From Primula veris (Eukaryota > Streptophyta > Magnoliopsida > Ericales > Primulaceae), in the NCBI GenBank assembly GCA_963682055.1, contig OY821745.1, positions 22,193,342 through 22,257,341 on the forward strand: a DNA stretch of 64,000 nt, given 5' to 3'. A program made the position numbers and the translations under genes. Under the pieces are notes generated by a model, which saw nothing but the letters and a program-made list of their open reading frames with translations, searched no databases and had not been told where the DNA came from. Positions 22,135 through 33,090 of the stretch are shown here, in pieces (the first letter of the stretch is position 1; each line of letters opens with the position of its first letter).

Positions 22135-22140
22135 TATAAA
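22135..22140 (+). promoter_or_regulatory. TATA box of AGP copy 2
   Basis: TATAAA, in the position conserved with copy 1 (followed by GATCGGTAAT). Confidence 0.6.
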
Positions 22141-22196
22141 GATCGGTAATAGAAAATTCTTATTTTTTCATTCACCGATTACAGCCTAAAATTGTC

Positions 22197-22367
22197 ATGG
22201 AGATGAAGAACATTGTTTGTGTCGCCCTCGTGGCTGCTGCCTCCATGACTTCCGCCTTTGCCCAGGCTCCGGCTCCCGGACCCAGCAGCGATGCCACCTC
22301 AGTAGTCCCCATGATCGTTGTGGTCGGAGCTTCGGTCTTGTCCTACTTCGTCTTCAACCAGCATTAA
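22197..22367 (+). CDS. Arabinogalactan peptide, copy 2 (56 aa)
   Basis: It has the same length and architecture as copy 1: signal peptide to residue 22, AP/GP core, hydrophobic C-terminal tail. It differs by Ala36 to Val, Ala41 to Val and Arg55 to Gln, all in the tail that would be removed on GPI attachment, so the predicted mature glycopeptide is unchanged. The TATA box is intact, but the AATAAA found in copies 1 and 3 reads AATATA here (22488-22493). Probably still functional; expression cannot be judged from sequence. Confidence 0.88.
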   Translation: MEMKNIVCVALVAAASMTSAFAQAPAPGPSSDATSVVPMIVVVGASVLSYFVFNQH

Positions 22368-23432
22368 AGTTTGGAAACAAATGGACATCAAGAAGAATCG
22401 TCAATTTGAGAGCGAATTTGCTTCTTGATGAGGATATTGTTTCAAAAGATTAATATTTTATGGATGTAACTACCGATTTTTTTATCGAATATAGAAGTGG
22501 TTTTATCCGTCATTACATTACATTACATCTTTAATGTGCTTTTAGTTATGATTTAGTTCTGCATTTCGGTTCTCGTCTTTTGGCTTCTGTATGAAGGAAT
22601 ATAGATAAATGAAAAGGCATGAAGACAATATCCATATCAGAGGCATGTAAATTAATGAAAAAAATAATCCATGGTCAGTGTTGGAATCGTTTAAAAATTA
22701 TTCAGTACATCAACAAAGGGAAATTTGTTAACATGGAAAAAAAAAAGGAAAAATTAAGTGAGAGTCTAAGATTTGTAAGAAAACTGAAAAAAGAGAACCT
22801 AATATAGGTTCTCTGCCTTCTTTCGTGCTTACATGCATAAGGAAGTAGAAATCTTATTGAACTGAGCATCCACAATAGTTCTGTTAAATTTTAATTGTTA
22901 AATGTTGACAAATCATCACTTAATTACATGTTAAGTGGCACATGTGTATGTTAACTTTAAATCTCACATTAGTGTCTTATTTTAACAAAGTTATCTATTT
23001 CATTCTGAAATTAAATTTTAACTAATATACAACTTTTCTTTATTTTACACGCCAAAATTTTCACAACTTCTTTTTACTTTTATTGAACTCGTACAAAATT
23101 TGTATAGTATTGACTTCAGTAGTTTTTTATTTTGTTGTTGTCATTATTAACTTTAAAATTGAAACAAAAATTAATTTCCTTAGAAGTAAAAGCGAAATGG
23201 CCTATGGATGTTGAATCACTGTATGCATATTGTTGTGAAGGAAAAGAATGAAAAATAAATAATTAAATGAATTTGGATGATATGTGATTACGTGATATTA
23301 AACATGAAATTATACTTTGTGCAATATAGATATTGAATATATTCCTGAAAGTTTTTTTTTTATTCAATATCCGGTCTATTTTATTGAATCCACCAAACAA
23401 TTTTATAGGTGTACAACTTGTCGGCAGTTGTA

Positions 23433-23690
23433 CTTCATCGTCCCAAAAAGATAGCCATGTTTGATTTTTCATCAATATTAAAAAATATAGTTACAATATT
23501 TAATGTGTTTAAAATTTTACTTTAATACCCTTTAAATAATATAAAATTTAATATTTTTATTATCAATTGTCATTTAATTTGGATATATATGTAATTTTAA
23601 AACATAACTAGCACCTCGTAAATGGAAACGAAACCATAATTTCGGACAACCAAAAAATGGAATGAGACTATATTTTTAGGACGGATGGAG
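23433..23690. mobile_element. Stowaway-type MITE inserted in AGP block 2
   Basis: The ends CTTCATCGTCCCAAAAA and TTTTTAGGACGGATGGAG are inverted and flanked by TA at 23431-23432 and 23691-23692. Block 1 has the uninterrupted site (CAGTTG-TA-GTTTAGTG at 17871-17884), which shows exactly what was inserted. Confidence 0.88.
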
Positions 23691-24054
23691 TAGTTTAGTG
23701 TACAAATTCGTAACAAATGGCAAGTTTAATGTAAAAACTAAAAAAGACTTCTTTTTAATATAAATCTTTACTTATTTCCCCACTGTACTTGTTATCGCAA
23801 CAAAATGGTTTTAGTTGTGTAATCCATCTAGTATAAGTTTAAAGTTGAGTACATTCTTCTTTTGTCTATGAACCGGGAATTCCAATTGATCAATACCAGA
23901 ACATTGCAGTCAAATGATAATGCAGATTGTAATCGACGACAGGCGAGAGATAAAGTTATGATGCATTTAATTTGTGATAAAATAAAGACCACTTAAAATA
24001 CATCTCAACTTTTCATGAATAACGCGCTTTTAGTATTATTTAGTGGAGCTTGCA

Positions 24055-24240
24055 CACTACAAAATAATGTTTGTTTTACTGAGAGTCAAAAGCTGTCACA
24101 AGCCTGTCGCTAATTTAAAAAGTTGTCACAAATCTGTCACAAATTGACTAAACCGTCACAAAAACCGTCGCTAATAAGCTCGTAACAAAAAATACCGTCA
24201 CTAATCCCGTCGGTATTTGAATATATTTTTTGTAGCTGTG
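24055..24240. mobile_element. CACTA-type miniature element
   Basis: It starts CACTACAAAA and ends TTTTTTGTAGCTGTG, an imperfect inverse. Inside are several CCGTC(G/A)C subterminal repeats, as in plant CACTA miniatures. The flanking 3-bp duplication is not clear, so the right end may be off by a few bases. Confidence 0.6.
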
Positions 24241-25130
24241 TGAATGAAATACACATCATTTTCATGAGTAGTTTTCAGATAATAATGATTCTGTCGAATA
24301 TAATTTATTATTCAGCAGGCATGATTGTATCTCTAAGATCGTAAGACTTCAATGTCATTTTGGACAACACGATTTGACTTTGTCAAAGCCTTTGATTATA
24401 ATCGACACATTCAAAGTCTCTTTTGTGAATATTACTTTAGCCATGTAGTTGGTAAAATGATTCACTTGTCCATGACAATGTGAGTTGTACCACTATCGGT
24501 CACTATAGTCAGAAAACCAACTAACTAACTGATCGTGCTGTAAAGTTCAATATTTAAAGGTTGATCACATTTATTAAAAAAAAAATGCTCAAAAATTATT
24601 TATATTTTCAAGAAGAAAAACCATATTCAAAAAGTATTATACACAAGAAAATCATACAAAATAAACTTTAAAAAGAAAATCATACCAAAGAAGTATGATG
24701 CAAAAGAAAGCCATACACGAGAAAGATGCACTCATTTTGAGCAAGTTATTTCTTAGCATTTTATCTTATCAAAATTTACTTTCCAAACTAGGATTAGTAT
24801 GTTACACTTAGGAACTTTATGCATCGTTATGTAAATCAATGAAATAATTACAAAATTTGAAGTTTTATATGCAATCTTGTCCCTCGTTTTCGATATAATC
24901 GTAAAAGTCCTTAACCAATGCAATCTTGTTCCAGACCATTCCTCTTTTATTGCTAATCCACACACATAATTAATGCAAATGTTTATGCTCTTCCAAAAAT
25001 GGCTAATGCGATCATTATAAATTTATCCTATCACAATGCTAAATACCACAAAGGCACAAGGATTTTACATAAAAAATCGGTAATAGAAAATTCTTCTTTT
25101 TTCTTTCACCGATTATTGCCTAAGATTGTC

Positions 25131-25301
25131 ATGGAGATGAAGAGCATTGTCTGTGTCGCCCTTGTGGCTGCTGCCTCCATGACTTCCGCCTTTGCCCAGG
25201 CTCCGGCTCCCGGACCCAGCAGTGATGCCACCTCAGCAGTCCCAATGATGGCTGTGGTCGGAGCTTCGGTCTTGTCCTACTTCATCTTCAATAGACATTA
25301 A
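25131..25301 (+). CDS. Arabinogalactan peptide, copy 3 (56 aa)
   Basis: The ATG at 25131 matches the start in copies 1 and 2; an in-frame ATG 132 nt upstream (24999) lies in the promoter block and is not used in the other copies. The protein differs from copy 1 at Asn5 to Ser, Ile40 to Met and Val52 to Ile. Core and signal peptide are unchanged. Its upstream block has ACATAAAAAATCGG where copies 1 and 2 have the TATA box, so promoter strength may differ. AATAAA at 25409-25414 is kept. Confidence 0.9.
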   Translation: MEMKSIVCVALVAAASMTSAFAQAPAPGPSSDATSAVPMMAVVGASVLSYFIFNRH

Positions 25302-25408
25302 ACCTTGGAAACAAATGGACATCAAGAAGAGTATGCTGATTTGAGAGCGAATTTTCCTCTTGAGGATATGGTTACAAAATATTAATATTTTATGGATGTA
25401 ATTCATCG

Positions 25409-25414
25409 AATAAA
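25409..25414 (+). terminator. Polyadenylation signal, AGP copy 3
   Basis: AATAAA, 108 nt after the stop codon, aligned with the signal of copy 1. Confidence 0.5.
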
Positions 25415-25834
25415 GAAATGTTTTTATCCGTGAATAATTTATATCTTTAAAGTGCTTTTACTTATGATTTAGTTTTGCATTTCGGTTATTATATTTTGGT
25501 ATCTATATGAACGAATATAGATAAATGAAAAGGCATGAAGACAATATCCATATCAGAGGCATGGAAATTAGTGAAAAAGAAATCCACGGGAAGTGTTGGA
25601 ATCATTTAAGAAGAATTCTCCGGTACATCAACAAAAGTGATGTTTGTAAACATGGAAAAAAAAGAAAAAGGAAAAATTGAGGGAGAGACTTACAAGATTT
25701 GTAAAAAATTTGAAAAAAGAAAAAAGAGTGCCTAATATAGGTTCTCTGTCATCTTTCGTGCTTACTCTACATAAGGAAGTAGAAATCTTATTAAACTTAA
25801 TTACTTAAGTGTCTTAAACCACTAAAGCTTAGTG

Positions 25835-25930
25835 ATTATAAATCATTTTTTATATACGAGTTGTCGGTTCGAATCTCATGTGGGTGCGAGTGAAATTCTT
25901 ATATACCCTTAATGAAAATGATAAAAATAA
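25835..25930 (+). repeat. SINE-like tRNA B-box sequence, block 3
   Basis: GGTTCGAATC at 25866-25875 is the counterpart of 17512-17521 in block 1. Confidence 0.4.
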
Positions 25931-26700
25931 ATAAATAATAGTCTAGGTTATCTCAAGTATACCTTCCAATGTTTTTTTTTTTTTAGTTTCTCAAACAAAA
26001 CATGACCAAAACTTGCTAAATGTGATGTTAAACATGGAAATTATTTTGTGCAATATAGATATTCAATATATTTTTGAAAGTTCACTTGATGCAATTATCA
26101 TATGAGGCTGTTAAAGGAAATATTTCTTTCAAAAAGAAAAGGTATAGGTAAAAATCCACCAAACAAGGATTCTATATGGGAGTTATCGATATTCTCTATA
26201 AATTTTTCCATACTATATATATGGGTTTTTTTTCCGTAAAATAGGAGGAGTGAACGCTACTTTTTTAAGATTTTAATAAAAACACATAATTTTTTTACTT
26301 TTTTATCGATTTTTATCAAAATATGGGAGGGGGGCGTGGCCACCGATTGTCCCAACCTAATTTATTCCCTAGTAGGTGTATATAGAACTTTAGATAATTC
26401 GTAATAAATGGCAAGTTTAATGTAATCATAAAAGGAAATAACCGCAAACTGTATTTTAAAATAAATCTTTACTTCTTCCCAGACTGTTTTTGTCATTTCA
26501 AAAAAATATTTTAAATTGAGTAATCATTTATAAGTCTCAAGTTTCCAAGCATGATACAGCTAAAGGCTTAGAGTACTTTTAAGAGCATGGTTAACGGTAT
26601 TAGGGTATTTTTAAGAGCATGTAATTAATTTATAAAGGAATCAGTCCTTGTTGTTTATGACCCATCCGCAATTGAATCCGATATAATTTTTGCCACTACA

Positions 26701-27101
26701 TATTGTGACCCTATCCTTTGTTTATCTTTATAGAGAGTTGTTCGGGGGTAGAAAAATAAACTTAAATTAAAAGCTCAATTTCTGCCATTACTTATTGTGG
26801 CTCTAATCTCCGTTTATCATTATATAACGTTGTTATGGACATATATGCCATAGAAAAATAAACCCTTAATTTATATGCAAGTATATAGGGCTATAAAGAA
26901 ATCAAACCATTCGTGAAAAAATCGGGTTCAACCAGTTCGTGAACGTTTTTTTTATAGATGAACCGGACATGAATAAGAATGTACTTGTTTGTTACATAAA
27001 TGACCCGAACATGAACATTACTCATTAAATTTCATATACCCTCAATTAAATATATCAATAATATATTAGTTTACATATATAGACAAATATGTAGTTATAT
27101 A
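26701..27101. other. AT-rich spacer with repeat fragments
   Basis: A second GCCATTAC-TATTGTGGCTC copy (about 26790) duplicates the end of AGP block 3. A segment with repeated TTCGTGAAC and ATGAAC words (26900-27020) resembles a decayed hAT-type miniature. No gene is seen. Confidence 0.4.
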
Positions 27102-27397
27102 TCATTCTATTATAATAAGTCAATCCAAATCAAATGAGTCTGCCTGATTTAGCCAATTTTTTTTAAAAATATTCATACACCTTTATATTAATTACAATAA
27201 TATCATACTCTCATAAAAATATAAAAAATAAAAACTAATAAAACTTTTTATCACTTTTTAATAACCAAACATTCTTTCAAATCTTAAAATATGTTTTTTT
27301 TTATATTATCCACATATTTATATCATAAATATACATATTTTCTATATTTTTATTGCATTATGTGCCGCACACGCAACGCGTGAGGCTCGATTACTAG
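27102..27397 (+). mobile_element. Mini-Helitron A
   Basis: It starts TC after an A and ends CTAG before a T (A^T insertion). A 3' hairpin CACGC-AAC-GCGTG (27370-27382) lies 11 nt before the terminal CTAG, the canonical Helitron 3' end. No coding capacity. Confidence 0.75.
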
Positions 27398-27409
27398 TAT
27401 ATATATATA

Positions 27410-27691
27410 TCATTCTATCCTAATAAGTCAAATGATTCTGCCCAATTTAGGTATTTTTTTCCAAAAATATACATACACCTTTATATTAATTACAATGATA
27501 CCATATTCCTATAAAAATATAAAAAATAAAAACTAATAAAACTATTTATCACTCCTTAACAACCAAACATTCTTTTAAATCTTAAAATATGTTTTTTTTT
27601 TATTATCCACATATTTATATCATAATTATACATATTTTTTATATTTTTATTGTATTACGCGCAGCACACGAAACGCGTAGGGCACGGTTAC

Positions 27692-27694
<3 letters not shown>
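27410..27694 (+). mobile_element. Mini-Helitron B, head-to-tail with A
   Basis: It is about 285 bp, similar to copy A throughout, starts TC after A, and ends CTAG (27691-27694) before T. Its terminal hairpin is weaker than in copy A. Confidence 0.72.

Positions 27695-27696
<2 letters not shown>

Positions 27697-27786
<90 letters not shown>
27697..27786. repeat. (TA)n microsatellite
   Basis: About 45 TA units immediately after mini-Helitron B. Confidence 0.95.
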
Positions 27787-27790
<4 letters not shown>

Positions 27791-27916
27791 CATAGACAAA
27801 TACGTTTTTAAATAGGAAAAATATAGTCACACAATTTTGTTACTCATTTGCACTCACTTTTACATGTATAATAATATATTTTTGTTAAAAAATACATGTA
27901 TGGAATGTGTGAGTTA

Positions 27917-27947
<31 letters not shown>

Positions 27948-28275
27948 TAATACTAGATTTAATAATTTCTATTATTTTTAATTAATATTTAAATTTAAAA
28001 TAGACTCAACTATGGTTCTATTATATTTTTATTCTATTATATTTTTATTTGAGTTTTTAATAGCTTAGCTTTTTATTATATTGAGTATTTATATTTTGAT
28101 TTATTAAATTACATGTATTTTATTTATATTTTGATTTATTATGTTTTGAGTGTGTGAGTTGTAAATATTGTCATGCATGTCAATATCAAAATTTTAAAAA
28201 ATAAAAAATTTAGAAAAAGAAAAAGATAGTGGGGGCTGATAGTAATACAATTTGTAAATCTGCACATTTTCCAGC

Positions 28276-28375
28276 CACTCTCTCTCTCTCTCGATTCAGC
28301 TATTTCCTTCCTGTTCGCTATAGGGTTAGAATCTCTCTCTATCTCTCTCTCTATCTCTATCTCTCTCTCTCTCAA
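28276..28375 (+). other. CT-rich probable leader exon of the A20/AN1 gene
   Basis: CTCT/ATCTCT runs (28277-28292 and 28332-28373) resemble plant 5'UTRs. No ORF follows directly, and the next plus-strand gene is the A20/AN1 gene, whose ATG sits 5 nt after a splice acceptor (AG at 34260-34261). A 5'UTR intron of nearly 6 kb is therefore likely, though the donor was not pinned down. Confidence 0.45.
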
Positions 28376-29717
28376 TTGCTATCAATGATTGTATATAACT
28401 CGATTTTGATTCTCATCTATCTATGTATGTATAACACATCATATTTGATTTACTTGTCCTTTCTTTTCTTATTATTATCGTTTGATGGAGTTTATTAGTC
28501 TGTTTCAATAATTTCAGTAAATTTACTTTCTCTTTTTATCTCTGTATATTCGTAGCGGTTAATTTAATAGTAGAGGTGGAAACGGAGTGATTTATCAAAC
28601 TCGTGTGTTATTTGTTTTGGACTTAGTTAAATTAGTCTGCGTTTTGGTATATTCAAGCTGGTTTAAGACTTGATTAAATATTTAAATTAGTTTTCGTAAT
28701 ATCTTCGTGTTCACGGGTTCTGTTAATTTCGTTTTCATATCGCGCAATCTATAATGCTGTTTTTGGTGATTCGTTGATCCCAATAGTTAAGTAAATATAT
28801 GATGACTAAGTTATTAACCTTATCATAGTGTTTTTTAGTGACGAACAAATAAAGAGTCGAAGTTTTGTTAAAACTAAACCTACCCCCAATGTTGCTCACC
28901 ATGTTCCCGTGCATGTATTGTTTATAATGTAATGCGGCCAATGTACCGTCAACAAGTTTGTTGACGTATGAAATGTGCAATTTGGTTAACATCTTTGTCG
29001 GAAATGAAAGAATTGTGGTCTGTGGATACTAGAGAAATTCTATATGGTAGGTAGATACTAGATACCTTTGCGGAAATGTTGCTATTATTGGATTGCGTAA
29101 TTCTTTGACTCAAAATGCTAGTCATTATTCTTAGAGTATTTTATCCCTGGGTCACCTCCCCCGTCCCATAATGGATGTTATATTACACTTGTTGGACACC
29201 TTCGGATTTAGTCCAGTTCACAAGTGAGGGGGAGTGTTGAGGTTATTACTCCACATCACGTGTGGATAGATCGGTACATGTGTTTAAAATGTGTTGCTCA
29301 ACTTACTTGCTATGAGGCCTTTTAATGGTAATTTATATTGACTCTAATAATCATGGAAAAAACTAGGTGAAGACATTCGGGGGATGCAACCCCTCTTATT
29401 TTGATAAAAATTTATGAAAAAGTAAAAAAATCTATGTATTTCGACTAAAATCTCCAAAAATTAGCGTTTCAGCCGCCATTTTTTTTAAATCCAAAATTAG
29501 CATTTCAGCCCCCATTTACCAAAATTAGTATTTAAGCCTATCACCATTAAAATTTCTGGTCCGTCCCTGCTAGTCATACAAATTGGGTTTTGTGTCTTGA
29601 GGGTTTTATGGGTGTTTCCTCTCTATATTAGTGAACAATTTTGTCAACTTAAATATACACTAAGGTAGAGTTTGTATACTATACTCACAATGTTGTATTC
29701 TTAAATAGGTTATATAT

Positions 29718-30059
29718 TGATCATATCTAGAGCTATGCTTGTTATATTAGAAATAAAACACCCAAAACAGTAGGAATATAAAAGGAAAAGAAACTTGGCG
29801 AAACTGCAATTTTGATTAAATAATCAACAAACTGTTACAATCTCTAACTGTTAGCTTTAATCAACCTTAAAGTCTAGCTTGATAGCTTTTAATTCTGGCT
29901 ATCTAACTCAGGAAAAGTCTGAGCTATTTATAGGAAAATAACTAATCCTATTCATATTAGGATTATAACCAAAACTACTCCTAATTCAACAAGGAGTATT
30001 ACTTTGACTAAACCTAATCCTAATACTAGTTTAACTAACGGGTCCCGGCTCCCCCCTCA
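29718..30059 (-). repeat. 3' LTR of the short element (342 bp)
   Basis: It starts TGATCATATCTAG and ends ...CCCCCCTCA. The run of C at 30051-30056 is the purine tract/LTR junction on the minus strand. Confidence 0.88.
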
Positions 30060-30200
30060 AGAGCGATGAGCTCCTGCTCAAGCTAAAAGAATATTCGAAA
30101 ACGTCGCAACGGCCATCTCCTTACTGTCCGACTTTGCGTTCCTAGGAAATTGATCAGGTCTCCCGACTCGATACGAACCAATATCTTCCTTTCTTGTAGC

Positions 30201-31892
30201 TTATGTCCTCATCTCAACGATGCAATCTGATATCAATGGATTTTTTCTCTCCATCTCTTCGACGGACCTAACCATTAACACCATGTATCGAGCACCATTG
30301 TTGACCATCCGCTTTACTTGAGTAACTGTGACTAATGGATCATGTAAAATCGGTTCCTTACATCCATAAATCTTAAAGTCTTCCCCATCTTTCCATAATC
30401 GGTAATACCGCTCCTTAAGGAACAAAACTGCATCCTGATCCCACAAATAGGGCACTCCGACAATAACTTGACAAATATCCAACGGAACCACCTCACACAA
30501 TATTGTATCCACAAACTTCTCCGTAATAGCAAACTTAAAAGTACACTGCTTGTTAATCTGCAAGCTAGCATCTTTCTTTAACCAGCCAAGCCCATATGGC
30601 TAGGATGTGTTGTAACTAATCCTAATCGTTCCACCTCCGCCTCAGAAATTAAGTTCTTCTGACTGTCTGGATCAAGAATGGCATTAACAACACTATTTCA
30701 CCTGAATCTTCACATGAAACAGCTCATCCCGCTTATCCGCAAGACTCGAGGATGTAGTTGCCTTGCACATCAAAGACAAGGTTGGGTCTGGTTCATCCAC
30801 TTACTCGAGTTTAGTAGCATTAGCAAATAAAGCTCTCGTTTCCTTCTTATTTCGCAAATGCTTAGGTACCAACTCTGCATGCAACTTCCAACACCCATCC
30901 TTAGTATGACCGTCTTTGTTGTAATAATCACAAACAACGCCTTTAAAGACCTTGGATGGCTTCTCTGCCTCATTCTTAATTGCTTCCGATTCAGGTTGCC
31001 AACTATTCTACGTCGATGTTACTGGAACTTCTCTTTCATGTTCCTCCAGGGCAACGGCTTTCACCGTGGCCTGCTCAATCGTCTCCACTTTAAACATAGT
31101 TAACTCATTCCGTAAATACTTTAACAAACCACCAGTGTATTTCATGAACACATCGTGCTAATCAACATCCACATCAAGCGCCAAAGCTTGATTGTGAAAA
31201 TCAGTCAAGTGTTGCCACTTGTACCAACGCTCACGCTCATAACCCACCGGATAAAACTGTTTCTTCACCAACTCCTTCCACGTAATTGTCACCACGTCAA
31301 ACCGTCTGGTATACGATTTCCACCACGTGAGCGCATGACTTGCGAATTTCAAAGATGCTGCAGAAACTTTATCCTTATTGGAATAACAATAAACGCCAAA
31401 ATAGGTGTCCAAGCGATCCAGCCAATTATCCAGCATAACTGCATCGACCGAGCCATCATAAACAGGAATTTCCACTTTGAAGTCAACACGCAGATTGCGT
31501 AGAGGATCACGAGTACCCTTCTTCCTGGAACCCGTAATTCCCTCTGCGTCCTCATCTCCGCTAAAATCAAGTTTCTCCTGCAACCCGTCGTCAACCTTTG
31601 GAGTCTTTTTCTCATCTCCAAAACCGGATGCCTCGCTCAACTTCGCTAAGATCGCATCAAGCGTGGACTGCATACCCGTGAAACCTGTCTTCAATTCTTC
31701 GACATTCTTCTCTACCTCCTTTAAAGGATCCTCTGTATTCAGGTTCACACCCATCGGTAATTTGGTTTGGTGGTATAAACCCTGATGTTTTTCTAACCCA
31801 GTAACAAGTTCTATTCCATATTGCACAACCGAATTGCACGTACAGGCCATACACCACACATACCCGAAGATCGAACTTGAATCTGATACCAC
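30201..31892 (-). pseudogene. Gypsy-type gag and protease remnant of the short element
   Basis: The minus frame from about 31770 has a charged N-terminal helix (EDPLKEVEKNVEELKTG). A retrotransposon gag domain follows with VYDGS, LDNWLDRLDTYF, ALTWWKSY and KKQFYPVGYERERW, then a TAG at 31160-31158. Beyond it is a zinc knuckle with one cysteine replaced (CDYYNKDGHTKDGC; expected C-x2-C) and a retropepsin-type region. There LDPDSQKNLIS stands where the family has an active-site D-S/T-G, followed by VVPLDICQVIVGVPYLW. The protease is thus predicted inactive. The frame listed as starting at 31892 uses GTG inside the primer site, so the real start is probably a later ATG. Confidence 0.8.
31879..31891 (-). 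other. Primer-binding site of the short element
   Basis: Minus strand TGGTATCAGATTC; the first ten bases fit initiator-methionine tRNA. It lies two nt from the LTR end. Confidence 0.85.
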
Positions 31893-31893
31893 T

Positions 31894-32232
31894 TGATCAG
31901 ATCTAGATCTATGCTTGTTATATTAGAAATAAAACACCCAAAACAGTAGGAATATAAAAGGAAAAGAAACTTGACGAAACTGCAACTTTGATTAAATAAT
32001 CAACAAACTATTACAATCTCTAACTACTAGCTTTAATTAACCTTAAAGTCTAGCTTGATAACTTTTAATTCTGGCTATCTAACTCAGGGAAAGCCTGAGG
32101 TATTTATAGGAAAATAACTAATCCTATTCATATTAGAATTATAATCAAAACTACTCCTAATTCAACAAGGAGTATTACTTTATTAAACTTAATCCTAATA
32201 CTAATTTAACTAATGGGTATCCTCCTGGATCA
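31894..32232 (-). repeat. 5' LTR of the short element (339 bp)
   Basis: It starts TGATCAGATCTAG and ends ...CCTGGATCA, followed by TATAT. It aligns along its length with 29718-30059. Confidence 0.88.
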
Positions 32233-32937
32233 TATATACTGGAAAATTGGTACTTGCAAGTACTCTATGTGCCATGGGTAGTATTATGCAGAAGTTCAGT
32301 AAAGAATTGTTTCAATTTGAGCAGATCTTGGTAAAAACACAGATGTATAGCATGGGAATTAAGTTCTCATTTGATGTGGGGACAACTTCTTGTAAGGAGA
32401 TATTGTGGTAAACAGGATTGTTAAGCTAAACATTTAAAAACACTATTGGTGTGGTTTGCTGGCTCAGTGGCTTGTATTGCTGTCTTTAGAGTTCTGTTAT
32501 GGGAGAGGGGCCCTTTTTTTTTCGCAACCTTTTATCAACTCTATAGTATGTACTAGTCTGGCAGGTTTTTTCCAATGCTAATTTGGGTCGTGCGATATTG
32601 AGTATTTTTGGACGTTTTGTCGTTTTATGATGCATTGGCAATGAAAAGTTTCTAGTTACGTGTACAAGTATAGTACAAATTCATACATGGGAAGGGGGTA
32701 GCTGCTGTAATATTTTTACAGCTGCCCCAGCAGTTGGTTTTATGTGAGACAAGAGCTAAAAAAAGGATTTCATTTTTACTTTGTTTTCTACACTTAACTG
32801 AAATTTATGGCTAAAAAGACCACTGCAGCGGCAGCAGTAAAAATAGTACTGCTGCCACCCCTCTCCCGCATAGGCATATACTTTGGTTTAAATGAAGATT
32901 TGTGTACAGGGGTAAGTGTTTTTTCCGGAACCCGAAG

Positions 32938-33090
32938 GGGTTTGGTCTAGTAGATAAAATCTGGCTAGAACCACAGAGTCATGGTTCGATTTTGCTCTAC
33001 TTTAAAGAATTTCTTGGGTAGAGCTTCCTGTAAACAGCGACCGGGTTCAGAAGGGTCACACTTAACTGCACCATTTTTTTTTAAGAGTGC
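32938..33090 (+). mobile_element. tRNA-derived SINE
   Basis: An A-box-like TGGTCTAGTAG at 32941-32951 and a B-box-like GGTTCGATTTT at 32983-32993, about 40 bp apart, are followed by a body and a T-rich 3' end (T8-10 near 33075). This is the layout of plant SINEs. No clear target duplication was found. Confidence 0.6.

Larger units (their letters stand above)
21118..23880 (+). repeat. Tandem duplication block 2 (AGP gene copy 2)
   Basis: It matches block 1 from TAGATGAATACAT through the gene and on to about 22861, then again from about 23290 (GTGCAATATAGATATTGAATA) to about 23830. Within the tail it carries a MITE missing from block 1. Confidence 0.88.
24290..26700 (+). repeat. Tandem duplication block 3 (AGP gene copy 3)
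   Basis: Homology to block 1 begins at about 24300 (ATTTATTATTCAGCAGGCAT), covers the gene and runs to a tail ending near GCCACTACATATTGTG (about 26690). It lacks the 1.45-kb insert of block 1. Confidence 0.85.
29718..32232 (-). mobile_element. Short non-autonomous LTR element, complete, TSD TATAT
   Basis: Two LTRs of 342 and 339 bp (29718-30059, 31894-32232) start TGATCA and differ at scattered positions. The element is flanked by TATAT on both sides (29713-29717, 32233-32237). The minus-strand order is LTR, primer site (31891-31879), gypsy-type gag, retropepsin-like remnant, purine run, LTR. RT, RNase H and integrase are absent. It lies in the proposed 5'UTR intron of the A20/AN1 gene, opposite to its transcription. 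Confidence 0.92.

Noticed and set aside
24999..25301. A 100-residue ORF starting 132 nt upstream of AGP copy 3
   Set aside because: The extra codons lie in the promoter block, which is non-coding in copies 1 and 2; the conserved start is 25131.
27589..27795. ORF ending in repeated Tyr-Ile
   Set aside because: Translation of the (TA)n microsatellite.
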